Shown piece by piece: positions 22,307 to 31,499 of a stretch of 53,080 nt of DNA. Where the stretch lies: the NCBI GenBank assembly GCA_903828955.1, contig CAIKOA010000026.1, positions 1 through 53,080 of the forward strand, given 5' to 3'. The DNA comes from an uncultured Microcaldota archaeon. GTDB taxonomy: Archaea; Micrarchaeota; Micrarchaeia; Anstonellales; Bilamarchaeaceae. A program made the translations under genes and the position numbers. Below the pieces are notes generated by a model, which had not been told where the DNA came from, made no database searches, and saw only the letters and a list, made by a program, of their open reading frames with translations. Each line of letters starts with the position of its first letter. Position 1 is the first letter of the stretch.

Positions 22307-25300
22307 GCTTCCCTACCCCATCTTCTTGAACTGTTCTTCCATGTGTCCATGCCGTTCAAAACACCGTTCTTCTGCAGCTCATCCATAAGAAGGTTTCTCC
22401 GCAGGCCGTGCTGGCAGATGTGAGTCTGGTGGGAGGAAACTATGCTGTTGCAGTACTCGCAGCGCATTTTCTGGCTGCATGCGGGGCATACGCCGTCTGC
22501 AGGCATTGCGCTTCCGCAGGAGCAGTAGCGCAGTTCCGTCTTGAACCTGATCTTTTCCTTTGAGACCCGGTTTTCAAGGAACTGGAGCCCTCTCGCAACC
22601 CCATATGCCCCGTATACCCCTGTGCCGCGGTTGCTCCCATCATAGGTTGAAATTCCCTCCATAAACTCATGGGCATCCCCTGCAAGGCGCTTTGCGCGGT
22701 TTGCGTAAGTTACCGCCTTGTAGCCGAAGTAGGTTGCCGGGTTCAGGTACTGGTAAAGCCTGTTTTCAGGGAACCGGTATTGGCGCAGCTCGGCGTTGCG
22801 CTCAAGCATCATGCGGGTCGGGTCGATTTCGCGTTTTGCGATTCCGAGGTTGGCCTGTTTTTCTATGTACTGGTCGTGGCTGAAGTATGGCCTGAAGCGG
22901 GATTCATAGCGGAGGAAATTGGCTGCGCGCGGGTCCATCTGGAGGGTGTTGCTGAAATCAACGTAGCTCACCCCCGGGTTCGCATTGCCCCAGATCACGT
23001 TCACTCCTGCCTGGAAGGCCCACATGTCCTCTGGGGCCCTGACTACTCCGGTCATGATTTCGGTGCCTCCGTACTGCCTCTTAATCATGGGTCCGGACAT
23101 GTTCATGAGCGCGGCCCTCGCCCCCTGGGGGCTGACATAATATGGGTTGTGGAATGGCAGGCCTTCAAAATTCCACTCGTTTCCAATTATCTTTCCGTGG
23201 ATTCTTGCGCTTGGGATGAATGCGGTGAGTGGAGAAACAAGGCGGGAAAGGTTTCTCTTCAGGCTTGTGCTTGACGGGTCAAAGGAAGCATAGAACCAGT
23301 TTGTAAGGGATCTCCATGCATCCCTGTCCCTGGGAGTGCTCAGCACATATGGGTCCATTAGATTGCGCTGGAGGTCCAGTGTCAATGGGGGCTTTTCCGG
23401 AATTATGGCCGCATACTGCCGCTCTGCCTTGGCATGGGCTTCCGGATAGGACACCCCTGAATGCACAAGGTCCATTGCAAACCTGTTCACTTGATCCCCA
23501 TATTCCTTCATTTTGGCAGCATATTGGACGTTTGCCTGCTCGTTTTCCCTCGTGATGTAATTTCGGTCGTATTTGCTCGGATATCCGAATTTGGAGGTAA
23601 GGAATGTCCTGTATCCTCCTATGAACGGGGCGGCAAGCATCCAGTTGAACATCTGGGGCGTCATCTGGAGGTACTTGAATCCCTCGGTAAGGCGGTCCTT
23701 TGAATACCAGGGGGCGTTCATTCCCGGTGTGATCCACCTTTTGTAGAATGCCGGGCCAAAGGGCATTGCGGGCCCGTGGTGGAAGAAGGAGGAGAAGACG
23801 AAACTGTGGCCTATTGCAGAGCTGTTTCCCCTCGGGTCCCTTGTGATTGTTTCGTCCCAGACTGCATGGTATCTCCCGAAAGAGTCTGCAAGCGAATTGT
23901 ATGTCTTCATCGAAGCGCTATTCCTGTCATTGAAGTCCCCGAATTCCCCTGCAAGGAGCTTGCCTGCGAACTTTGCCCCGGTTTCCCGGTAATATTCTGA
24001 AACCAGGCTTGCTTCATATTCTGCCTTTGTTTGCTTTGCAAATGCGGAAAGGGCGAATTGCTCGAATTCCATGTTAAGCGGCTTGAAAGCCTGCCTCAGC
24101 CAGTTGCGGACGCCGCCGGTCTGCTCGAGAACTTCCCTGTTGCCCATCTCGCTCGTGAATGACTTGGCGCCCATGGGGGCGATCCTTATTCCGCCCTCAT
24201 ATGAGTTGAAATCGTTCATGTCATTTATTCTGTTGCCATAATTGTAGAAGAGGAGCGCCAACCTCATCTGGCGGTTGTCCTGCGGGCTTCCCCCATTTGC
24301 CCATGCCTTCAGCTCGCCTACGGCCGCCTCGCGGTCCTGCGCGCTCTGTGCATTGAGGTACCTCTGTGCAAGCACCCCCCCTCTTATCGAATCCCCGAAT
24401 CCGGTTCCGGCAAGGCGGCGGTCATTTTCGATTGAAATGCCCAGCTTGTCAAGGGCTTCCACCACTTTTGGATCTTCACGGGCGAGCCTGAGCAGCATTG
24501 AGGTATATGCCATCGCCTTCCTGGAATCCCTGGCTTCGGCCTTCGCAAGATCTGCAACGCTCCCGATAAATGAATCAACATCTGATCTTTTTGCATCTCC
24601 GCTTTTCAGGGAGAGTATTAAATTGTGGTAGCGCTTGAGCACTTCGTTGTTTGCAGGAGTGATGTCGTCAAACTCCCCGAGCATGTGCATCCTTTTCCTG
24701 AATAGCCCATCCGTAAGGTGCTTTTCAGGAACGAACTCCTTCCAAACTCCGTCCTGCTTTATGTATGCCATTGCATTTACGACGCGGTCGGCCTGCGCAA
24801 GCTTGAATGAGTTCTTTTGGGAAAATGGAACCCATGCGCCTTCCCGGAGGCGTATCCAGGAGTCCTCGCCCAGCTCCTTTAGGCCTATTGGCTTCTGTAT
24901 GAGTTTCTCAACTTCCCTGTCGCTGACCTCGAATTCCTTCTTGCCCTGCTTGCGCGCAAGGTATTCCTTGTATGCGCCAAGAATGTTGTGGAAATAATCA
25001 AATTCCCGCTGTGCCGAGAAATAGGCATTTGGGGCTTCCAGCTCCAGTATGCCTTTCATGCGCTCAAAAAGGTTGCGGGCGGTTACCTGCTTCAGGTAAA
25101 GGTCCATTGCGCGTTCCTGGGAGATCGGGGTCCCCCTCTCCAGGTTTTTCCTCATCAGCTCGGAGACTCCTGCCGGCAGCGTGTGCGAATAATTGACTTC
25201 CTTGTAGGACTGGTTTTCAACGCTGGTTCTGGCGCCGCCCATTGCCCCTCCCAGAGTTCTCCAGTGGGCCTTCATGTCCATGCGCCACGTCCCTTCTACG

Positions 25301-27753
25301 GGGCCGTGCTCAAAACCGTGGCCTGCCCCTTCAAGTGCGTCTTTGGCATATCTTTTGTTCGTGGCATAGAGGTTTCCCAAAAGGTCGGCCATTGAAGGGG
25401 CAACCCCTTTGAAAATACCCGGGTTTGCAAGTGAAATCAGCCACTCCCTTGCCCTCTCCATTACGAGTTTCACCTGTGGGGCGAGCCCCGCGGTATTCGG
25501 GTCCATGAGGCCCCAGCGTTCATTCACGATGCGAAGGAAGCAGTAGTTTGCGACGTCCATGAATGAGACTGGATTCTTTTCAGCCGGCTTGGCCCTCTCG
25601 AGCTCCTGGCGGTATTTGGAAAGGAAGTATGTGCTGAAGGTCTGGTCGAAAACGCGCATCTTTCCGGTGTCATCATAGTATACGTACTTAAGCTCGGGCC
25701 TTCCGGTCGTGAAGTAGAATTTATTTCCGGAAAGCACGGATGGGTCTATGCCCTGGTTCACCTTGAACTGCTCTTCCAGGTATTTCTGGAGGCGGATAAG
25801 GCGGTAAGAGTTCATGACTGCGTCCTGGTTGAGGTATTTGTCAGAGCCGGGGGCGGCCTGGTATCTGGAAGGGGCTTCTGTTTCTATCGCTTTCAGCATC
25901 GCTATTGCGTTGAGCACCCCTACGCGGTCGAACCGGACCTGTTCGCGCATCATCAGCTGCATGAGGAGTTCCGCCTTCGCATATTCGGTTATTTTCTGGG
26001 AGAGGATTTCACGCATCTGCTTCTCGATCCTCGCCAATTCCCCTGCGCGCATAGAAACAAACATCAGCTCGTTTGCGTTCTTTAGCCCGATTTGCATTAC
26101 CTGGTCCTCGTTAAGGTCAAGCTTTGCCCCGTATCCCTCCATGATTTTGCGCACGAGCCAGTTGAGGATGTCGTTCTTTGCTTCCTGCATCTTGCGCTTG
26201 AATAGCGCGTCTCCTTTCTCATAAATGTTGAATAGCGTAACGAGTTTCTTTTCCTCTTCCGAGAGGGCCACCCATCCCGCGAGCATTCCCGCTTTCCTGC
26301 CTTTTGCGCGCTCCGCGTCCACGGACATCTGGATGCGCTCCATCTCTTTTGCTCCTATTGCGGTGCGGGCAACCCCTCTCCCAAAGCTGGAATAAACTTT
26401 TCTCAATTGCTTTGTCGCGAAGAATGCTGATGCGTTAAATGCCCTGAAGTGGTCTCCGACTACCGGGAGCCTGCCCAGGCTGCCCTTGATCAGGTTCCCG
26501 AAACGTGCCGGCACCTGGCCGGTGGCTGAACCGAACGCCGCCTTATGCATTTCAAGGAGCATTCTCTGCTCGGAGTAATTGATTACCCTCTCGTCCAGCT
26601 TTTTCAGGCTGGCCAGGTCCGCGTTCTGGGATGCCTTAAAGGAAGAGATCAGGCCCCCCAACTCCCCCAGCATCTCTTCCTCCTCTTTTTTATCTCTATA
26701 GCCGCCTATTTTGAGTTTGAGTATTCTCCTCAATTCGTTCTCCCCTTGCCCGGAGATAAGCGCGCGCAGCGCAATCATCTTCATTGTATGCGAAGCGTTT
26801 GAATCAAGAATCATTGCAAGAAGGCGGGCGTTGAAGCCCGTGCTTGAGCGGTAGAATTTCGTCAGCTCGTGGAAGGTCGTTTCTGAGGATTTTTCGGCTT
26901 CACTGACCATTCTGTCTGCGGCGCGCTGCATCCTTGTGATTCCGGTTCCCATGTTGATTCCGCTGTAGGATATGGATTTTGCCTTGGGCAGGAGAGGAGT
27001 CGTTATGTCTAGAAGGGACAACGGGCTCCTTCCGGAAAAGAACATTGAGGCGAGCAAAAGCCCGCCGAGGATTATTGAAATAAAACAGGTGGGCGCAGGA
27101 AGCGTGGAGAGGTTGTCCCTGAGTATCTGCGACATCTTGGAAATCGAATCGGTTTTTTCCCCGCAGATGTAGGCCTGCGCCGTTGATGGTTTTGCCTGCT
27201 GGCAGATGTCTGAGCCCGGATTATCCGGATCGCAGAAGGAGGCATAGACCATGTTGCAGGAATTCTTGTAAACGTCTTCTGGAATTGTGCAGTTTGCAAC
27301 CCCGTTTGCATCGGTGAATCTTGGGTAGCAATTGTCAATTTCCTCGAGCTTGGAGACCGTTTTTGCCTGCGCCGTGTCGTAGGTGGTGTTGTAGTAATAG
27401 AAGTAAATCTCTGCATTCTCAAGATGGATTATGTTTGTTTTTGCTTTTGCAAAAAGGCTGTCCAGGTCCAGGTTCTCGGCTTTAAGCACATCATAGGAAT
27501 CTACTGTGTGCCCTTCCTCTGCGGAATTGTAAACTTCCTGGAGGGTGCCCAGGTCCTCATGCTGGACATCTATTGTGGTATTGAAGAGGGTGAGGTTTGC
27601 ATAAAGGGTGTATCCTTGGATATTTAGCCGGAGGTCGGTTGCGCGGCATGTGTCGCAGGTGGAGATGAAGCCGGCTGCGAAAGCCGCGGAGATGCAGAGG
27701 AGCATGGCTAAAAATAGGAACCACGTATTCCTGCTTTTTGCAACTGCCGCCAT
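22303..27753 (-). CDS. Giant envelope protein: signal peptide, exposed Cys-rich domain, membrane segment, large helical region, zinc ribbons (1816 aa)
   Basis: Residues 1-27 are a signal peptide; 29-220 form an exported domain with eight cysteines (Cys33, 36, 142, 155, 166, 174, 184, 197) and several N-x-S/T sites; 221-241 is a membrane segment. About 1500 mainly helical, presumably cytoplasmic residues follow. The end, about 1744-1781, has CSC, CPAC, CEYC and a His/Cys pair, suggesting zinc ribbons. I see no ATPase or other catalytic motif. ATG 27753 lies about 30 bases after TTTAAA (27781-27786). It overlaps the SLT lipoprotein gene (ATGA), implying one membrane-spanning apparatus, perhaps for secretion, attachment or conjugation. 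The family is not recognised. Confidence 0.85.
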   Translation of the reverse strand: MAAVAKSRNTWFLFLAMLLCISAAFAAGFISTCDTCRATDLRLNIQGYTLYANLTLFNTTIDVQHEDLGTLQEVYNSAEEGHTVDSYDVLKAENLDLDSLFAKAKTNIIHLENAEIYFYYYNTTYDTAQAKTVSKLEEIDNCYPRFTDANGVANCTIPEDVYKNSCNMVYASFCDPDNPGSDICQQAKPSTAQAYICGEKTDSISKMSQILRDNLSTLPAPTCFISIILGGLLLASMFFSGRSPLSLLDITTPLLPKAKSISYSGINMGTGITRMQRAADRMVSEAEKSSETTFHELTKFYRSSTGFNARLLAMILDSNASHTMKMIALRALISGQGENELRRILKLKIGGYRDKKEEEEMLGELGGLISSFKASQNADLASLKKLDERVINYSEQRMLLEMHKAAFGSATGQVPARFGNLIKGSLGRLPVVGDHFRAFNASAFFATKQLRKVYSSFGRGVARTAIGAKEMERIQMSVDAERAKGRKAGMLAGWVALSEEEKKLVTLFNIYEKGDALFKRKMQEAKNDILNWLVRKIMEGYGAKLDLNEDQVMQIGLKNANELMFVSMRAGELARIEKQMREILSQKITEYAKAELLMQLMMREQVRFDRVGVLNAIAMLKAIETEAPSRYQAAPGSDKYLNQDAVMNSYRLIRLQKYLEEQFKVNQGIDPSVLSGNKFYFTTGRPELKYVYYDDTGKMRVFDQTFSTYFLSKYRQELERAKPAEKNPVSFMDVANYCFLRIVNERWGLMDPNTAGLAPQVKLVMERAREWLISLANPGIFKGVAPSMADLLGNLYATNKRYAKDALEGAGHGFEHGPVEGTWRMDMKAHWRTLGGAMGGARTSVENQSYKEVNYSHTLPAGVSELMRKNLERGTPISQERAMDLYLKQVTARNLFERMKGILELEAPNAYFSAQREFDYFHNILGAYKEYLARKQGKKEFEVSDREVEKLIQKPIGLKELGEDSWIRLREGAWVPFSQKNSFKLAQADRVVNAMAYIKQDGVWKEFVPEKHLTDGLFRKRMHMLGEFDDITPANNEVLKRYHNLILSLKSGDAKRSDVDSFIGSVADLAKAEARDSRKAMAYTSMLLRLAREDPKVVEALDKLGISIENDRRLAGTGFGDSIRGGVLAQRYLNAQSAQDREAAVGELKAWANGGSPQDNRQMRLALLFYNYGNRINDMNDFNSYEGGIRIAPMGAKSFTSEMGNREVLEQTGGVRNWLRQAFKPLNMEFEQFALSAFAKQTKAEYEASLVSEYYRETGAKFAGKLLAGEFGDFNDRNSASMKTYNSLADSFGRYHAVWDETITRDPRGNSSAIGHSFVFSSFFHHGPAMPFGPAFYKRWITPGMNAPWYSKDRLTEGFKYLQMTPQMFNWMLAAPFIGGYRTFLTSKFGYPSKYDRNYITRENEQANVQYAAKMKEYGDQVNRFAMDLVHSGVSYPEAHAKAERQYAAIIPEKPPLTLDLQRNLMDPYVLSTPRDRDAWRSLTNWFYASFDPSSTSLKRNLSRLVSPLTAFIPSARIHGKIIGNEWNFEGLPFHNPYYVSPQGARAALMNMSGPMIKRQYGGTEIMTGVVRAPEDMWAFQAGVNVIWGNANPGVSYVDFSNTLQMDPRAANFLRYESRFRPYFSHDQYIEKQANLGIAKREIDPTRMMLERNAELRQYRFPENRLYQYLNPATYFGYKAVTYANRAKRLAGDAHEFMEGISTYDGSNRGTGVYGAYGVARGLQFLENRVSKEKIRFKTELRYCSCGSAMPADGVCPACSQKMRCEYCNSIVSSHQTHICQHGLRRNLLMDELQKNGVLNGMDTWKNSSRRWGREA

Positions 27754-27931
27754 AATATATTATTCTTACCCCTAACCTATTTAAATAGCATAGCCAAGAT
27801 GCGCGCGTGCGCGCGTTCAGAAAATGGCATCGGGGATTGGGTTGGCTTCCCGGCCTAAATTAGAAATCCCGAATGGCGGTTTGGAGTTTATCCCCAAAGG
27901 GAATAAAAATGCGCATTTGCCTATTGGGAAT

Positions 27932-29011
27932 TCAGCGGGTTATCTTCATTTCCCGGAGGCTTTCCAGGTATTGGGGGTGCTGCTGGAAATAGTCCCTTGA
28001 GGGCTTCAATGCTTCGCAAAGGCCGCGGGCAACCGCTGCCTTGAGGTCCATGGGGTGGAGCTTTCCTTCGGAAAAGATTTTTTTGAGCTCTGTTGCATCG
28101 GCGATCTCAAGGTCCCCTCCGAATTTTGCCGGGCGTTCTATCTTCATTTTAGAGTCGCGCAGAAGAAGGTATTCCGCATATTCCACCATTGGATTGCCCT
28201 CTATGCTTTTCTCGGGGCAGTAGGCCTTCTTTATTTTTGAGTTTATCTCCTCTTCGGAATCGTGGATGAAGATTGCGCTTCCCGGGATGCTTTTGCTCAT
28301 CTTTGCTTCGAGCATCGCATCCTCTTTCTGCTCTGTGGAGGCATTGGGGTCCATGCGCTTAGCCCCCTGCAATCCGGCAAGAAGGTGGCTGTGCACCGCT
28401 ACGAATTGTTTTTTGTATGTGTGGGAAAGCTCGCGGGCGAGCATGTGCACTTTCCTTTGATCCATCCCTGCGTGCGCAATCTGAACATCAAGAAGGAAGA
28501 TGTCTGCGGCCTGCATTGCCGGGTAGAAAACTACTGCGGAAGAAGTTGCATCGCTCTCTTTCCTTCCCATGATTGTGATGCAGCGGAGCATGCGCTTAAG
28601 GGTGGTGTCCTTTGCAATCGTGAGAACCTCCTTCCAGTATTCGTTGTTGTAAAGGCTGCTCGCAAGCACAAAGTCCGCTTTTCCCTCTTCGAGCCCGAGC
28701 GAGATGAATGCGTGCTTGAAATAGCCTTCTGCGACGGAACGGATGTTTTCGATGTCTCCGCCCAGTTTTCCATTTATGTAGGAGTGGTAATCGGCAAGGA
28801 AAATGGTGGGCTTTATTCCGGCTTTTATGAAGTCTTGTATTTTTAGGACTGTTGAGAGGCCGGTGCCGAGGTGGACCATTCCGGAGATTTCAAAACCGAT
28901 ATAGTGCCTCGGGTGCGCATAGTTCTGGAAGATTGTGCGCAAATCCTCTTCAGTAACGAGTTCTTCTGTTGGAGTCCTTTTCACGAGCTCTATTTTGCTT
29001 TCAATGTCCAT
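27932..29011 (-). CDS. tyrS: Tyrosyl-tRNA synthetase (archaeal type)
   Basis: A 359-aa class I synthetase that charges tRNA-Tyr. The HIGH-like element is HLGTG (residues 47-51) and the KMSKS loop is AKMSKS (residues 236-241). The Tyr-binding segment YPAMQAADIFLLDVQIAHAGMDQRKVH is visible in parts, with the conserved Gly-Met-Asp-Gln-Arg. Length fits the short archaeal/eukaryotic form without a C-terminal S4 domain. It starts four bases after the stop of the DUF2070 gene, so the two form an operon. Confidence 0.96.
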   Translation of the reverse strand: MDIESKIELVKRTPTEELVTEEDLRTIFQNYAHPRHYIGFEISGMVHLGTGLSTVLKIQDFIKAGIKPTIFLADYHSYINGKLGGDIENIRSVAEGYFKHAFISLGLEEGKADFVLASSLYNNEYWKEVLTIAKDTTLKRMLRCITIMGRKESDATSSAVVFYPAMQAADIFLLDVQIAHAGMDQRKVHMLARELSHTYKKQFVAVHSHLLAGLQGAKRMDPNASTEQKEDAMLEAKMSKSIPGSAIFIHDSEEEINSKIKKAYCPEKSIEGNPMVEYAEYLLLRDSKMKIERPAKFGGDLEIADATELKKIFSEGKLHPMDLKAAVARGLCEALKPSRDYFQQHPQYLESLREMKITR

Positions 29012-29015
29012 TCAA

Positions 29016-30779
29016 TCAACCTAAGCGGTACATTATCCAGAGTATAGCCATTATGCCTGAAATGATTATAATGGGTGCTGCAACCTTGGAAATCGCAACA
29101 ATTGAGTTTATGGTGGAGATTATTTCGATTGCCTGCTTTGCGCCAAGCACGCGCAGCGAGATTCTCCTTTTTTCTCCGTGGAAAGAGGCTTCCTTCATGT
29201 CTTCGTAGGCGTTCTTTACGAGGGCGCGCACCTGCTCGGCTGCGATTTCGTTTTCTTCGAGCGGGTTGGAGACTCCGCGCACTGCGTTTACTTTGTGGGT
29301 ATCGGTTGTGTAGATTGCGGCGACCGCATCGCCCCATTTGTGTTCGCGGAAAACCGAAGTTGCCTTCTCCATCAATCTTTCGCGGAATTTGGGGGTGATT
29401 CCGTTGGAATCGACCAGGATGATTATGTAGTGGGGGTCGGTTCCGATGACCGCGACCTTTATGCCTGCGGGGCCGACCATCGGCATGTCGCTTCCTCCAA
29501 ATGCAAAGCCAACCTTTAATTTTTTCTCCTTTCCTTTTTGGGAAAGCGCGGATTCGGCCGCATCTAGGTAATCGTAGCCCATCTTTGTGCCGGGCTCCAC
29601 ATATTCGATTTCGCCTATTTCGGAATTGTGCTGGTCAACAATTGTTGCGGAGGGGATTTTCTTTTCTGCGTAGTGCATGATGGCCATTCCCATTCCAAGC
29701 GAAATGTCTTCGGTGGTTTTGGGTGCGCGGGTAAAACCTATGAATGCGTTTTCTCCATTGAAGACTATCGCTTCTGCTTTTGCATCCTTTGTTTTGGATT
29801 CGAGCAATGCTGCCTTTGCATCTTTCGGTTTTGCAGAGGAAATTATTTGCGAGCAGGGGCCAACAATGTTCTCAAGCTCGCTGGAAGAGACCGGGTTCAG
29901 GTCGTGGGTTGCGGTGCCGTGGAAAACCAGCGAGTGGGTTTTGTTTCTTTTTTCCAGTTCCTGCGAAATAAGATAGGAGAAGTTGCTTCCGCCTAAATTC
30001 CCGAACGGGCCGTAGTGGACTGCGGGGATTACGAATGCGTAGTCTCCGTCCTTTCTGCGGAAAAGGAATACGGAGAGGTAGGTTTCAACGGTCTCGCCTA
30101 CTTTGCGGAATGCCTCCTCCATGTCTTTTTTCCCGTAAAACCACTGGGAGAAGAACATGGAGACCGCATCCGTGGAGGCGACTCCGAAAGTGCGCTTCAT
30201 GGGCGCATTTATCAGCATAAAGAAGATATAGAGGGCTCCAAGGAGAACGAAGGAAGCGATGTAGAATTTAAGGAGGATGTTCATGGGGTCCCCCTGGATT
30301 GGAAGGAGGCCGTTCGTGATTAGGAACATCGCATTAATGAGCAGCTGGAGGATTGCGAATACAAGGGAGCGCCATTTGTGAACGAATACTATTCTTGCTA
30401 TTATGTACCAGAGTATGAATACTATGGCGGCCCCTATGAAAACCACTTCTCCATGGATGGGGATTGAGAAGATCGGGAGCGCGAGGGTGATTGCGTAGGT
30501 AATCGCGTAAATGAATGAGCCGATTAAGGCGGTTGCGGCAATGCGTTTTGAAGGGACTCTGGGCATCATCGCTTTTCCAAGTATTATTGTGAGGAAGCCG
30601 GGGATTGCGAGCACGAAAATGCCTGTGAAGAGGGTTTCCACTACCGAAATCCCGCTTAGAACGGCCATTGCAAAACCGAAGGCTATTGAGAGCAGGAATA
30701 GCACTACGAGAAGCACGGAAGTGCGCGGCAGGGCCACAAAGTATTTTGTGAGGGACACTGCCTTGTCTATGTTGCTCAT
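29016..30779 (-). CDS. DUF2070-family membrane protein
   Basis: A 587-aa archaeal protein with about seven hydrophobic N-terminal segments (to about residue 210), a soluble middle and C-terminal domain (about 220-540), and a final membrane segment (AAPIIIISGIMAILWIMY). The soluble part has the recognisable segments AVHYGPFGNLGGSNFSYLI, HGTATHDLNPVSS, NSEIG and YTTDTHKVNAV, typical of DUF2070, whose function is unknown; the His/Asp residues suggest a metal- or substrate-binding site. It precedes tyrS with four bases between. ATG 30779 is the natural start. Confidence 0.88.
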   Translation of the reverse strand: MSNIDKAVSLTKYFVALPRTSVLLVVLFLLSIAFGFAMAVLSGISVVETLFTGIFVLAIPGFLTIILGKAMMPRVPSKRIAATALIGSFIYAITYAITLALPIFSIPIHGEVVFIGAAIVFILWYIIARIVFVHKWRSLVFAILQLLINAMFLITNGLLPIQGDPMNILLKFYIASFVLLGALYIFFMLINAPMKRTFGVASTDAVSMFFSQWFYGKKDMEEAFRKVGETVETYLSVFLFRRKDGDYAFVIPAVHYGPFGNLGGSNFSYLISQELEKRNKTHSLVFHGTATHDLNPVSSSELENIVGPCSQIISSAKPKDAKAALLESKTKDAKAEAIVFNGENAFIGFTRAPKTTEDISLGMGMAIMHYAEKKIPSATIVDQHNSEIGEIEYVEPGTKMGYDYLDAAESALSQKGKEKKLKVGFAFGGSDMPMVGPAGIKVAVIGTDPHYIIILVDSNGITPKFRERLMEKATSVFREHKWGDAVAAIYTTDTHKVNAVRGVSNPLEENEIAAEQVRALVKNAYEDMKEASFHGEKRRISLRVLGAKQAIEIISTINSIVAISKVAAPIIIISGIMAILWIMYRLG

Positions 30780-30859
30780 GGGTAGACCTCTCCTTTTTGG
30801 ATTTAAAAAGACTTTCCCTCAGAATATATTTAAATAAACCAGATGGTGAGATGCAAGTT

Positions 30860-31486
30860 ATGAAACTACTATGCCCTTCCTGCGGTGTGAGCAATGAGGA
30901 AGTGAGGTTTTCGGGGCCGTTTTGCGTGAAGTGCAAGCCGGTGCACATAGACCTACCTAAGAAGGTCGAGTACCAGCGGTGCTCAAGATGCGGAAGGGTG
31001 CGCTTAAAGGGGAACTGGATAGAATGGAACGAGGCAAAGGTTGAGGGGGACGTCGCGGCGAAATTCAAGGGGGAATTCCTGCGCGCAACGTATTCGCTTC
31101 CGGACCAGGAGGCGACTTTCTTCGTGGGGGACAAGAGGGAGATGTATCCGTTGAAGATGCAGGTCCCTGTGGCTATCCTCAAGGTGATATGCCAGCAGTG
31201 TTCCAGGCAGAGTTCAGGGTATTTTGAGGCGATAATACAGCTGCGTGGAAAACCCTCTTCAATCAAGAGGTTTACGAGGCTTTTCAAGAAAATACTCGCA
31301 AAGAAGACCTTCCTTTCCAAGGAAGAGGAGAAAAAGGAGGGGGTTGACCTATATGTTGGCAACTCAAGGGAGGTTGTCGCCCTTCTTTCCGAACTGGGAA
31401 TGCGCGCGCAGATAAGCAGGAAGCTTGCGGGCCAGAGGCAGGGGAAGAGGCTGTACCGGACCACCTTTCTCCTCAGGTTTCAATAA
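30860..31486 (+). CDS. nmd3: NMD3-family protein (large ribosomal subunit export/assembly factor homologue)
   Basis: A 208-aa protein. The N-terminal zinc cluster is clear: CPSCG and FCVKC (Cys5, 8, 22, 25), then QRCSRCGR, and ICQQCSRQSS farther on. This is the NMD3 N-terminal domain, which in eukaryotes binds the 60S subunit; archaeal homologues lack the export signals. I chose ATG 30860 because TTTAAA (30829-30834) lies 28 bases upstream; GGTGAG at 30845 is an alternative ribosome-binding site for it. An ATG at 30851 in frame is less suitable. The gene is divergent from the DUF2070 gene and converges with the giant surface gene. Confidence 0.88.
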   Translation: MKLLCPSCGVSNEEVRFSGPFCVKCKPVHIDLPKKVEYQRCSRCGRVRLKGNWIEWNEAKVEGDVAAKFKGEFLRATYSLPDQEATFFVGDKREMYPLKMQVPVAILKVICQQCSRQSSGYFEAIIQLRGKPSSIKRFTRLFKKILAKKTFLSKEEEKKEGVDLYVGNSREVVALLSELGMRAQISRKLAGQRQGKRLYRTTFLLRFQ

Positions 31487-31499
31487 AAATTAAAGGAGG

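Noticed and set aside
27798-27815. GCGCGCGTGCGCGCG run as a special site
   Set aside because: A simple alternating GC stretch between divergently spaced features; it can fold back, but with no supporting context.
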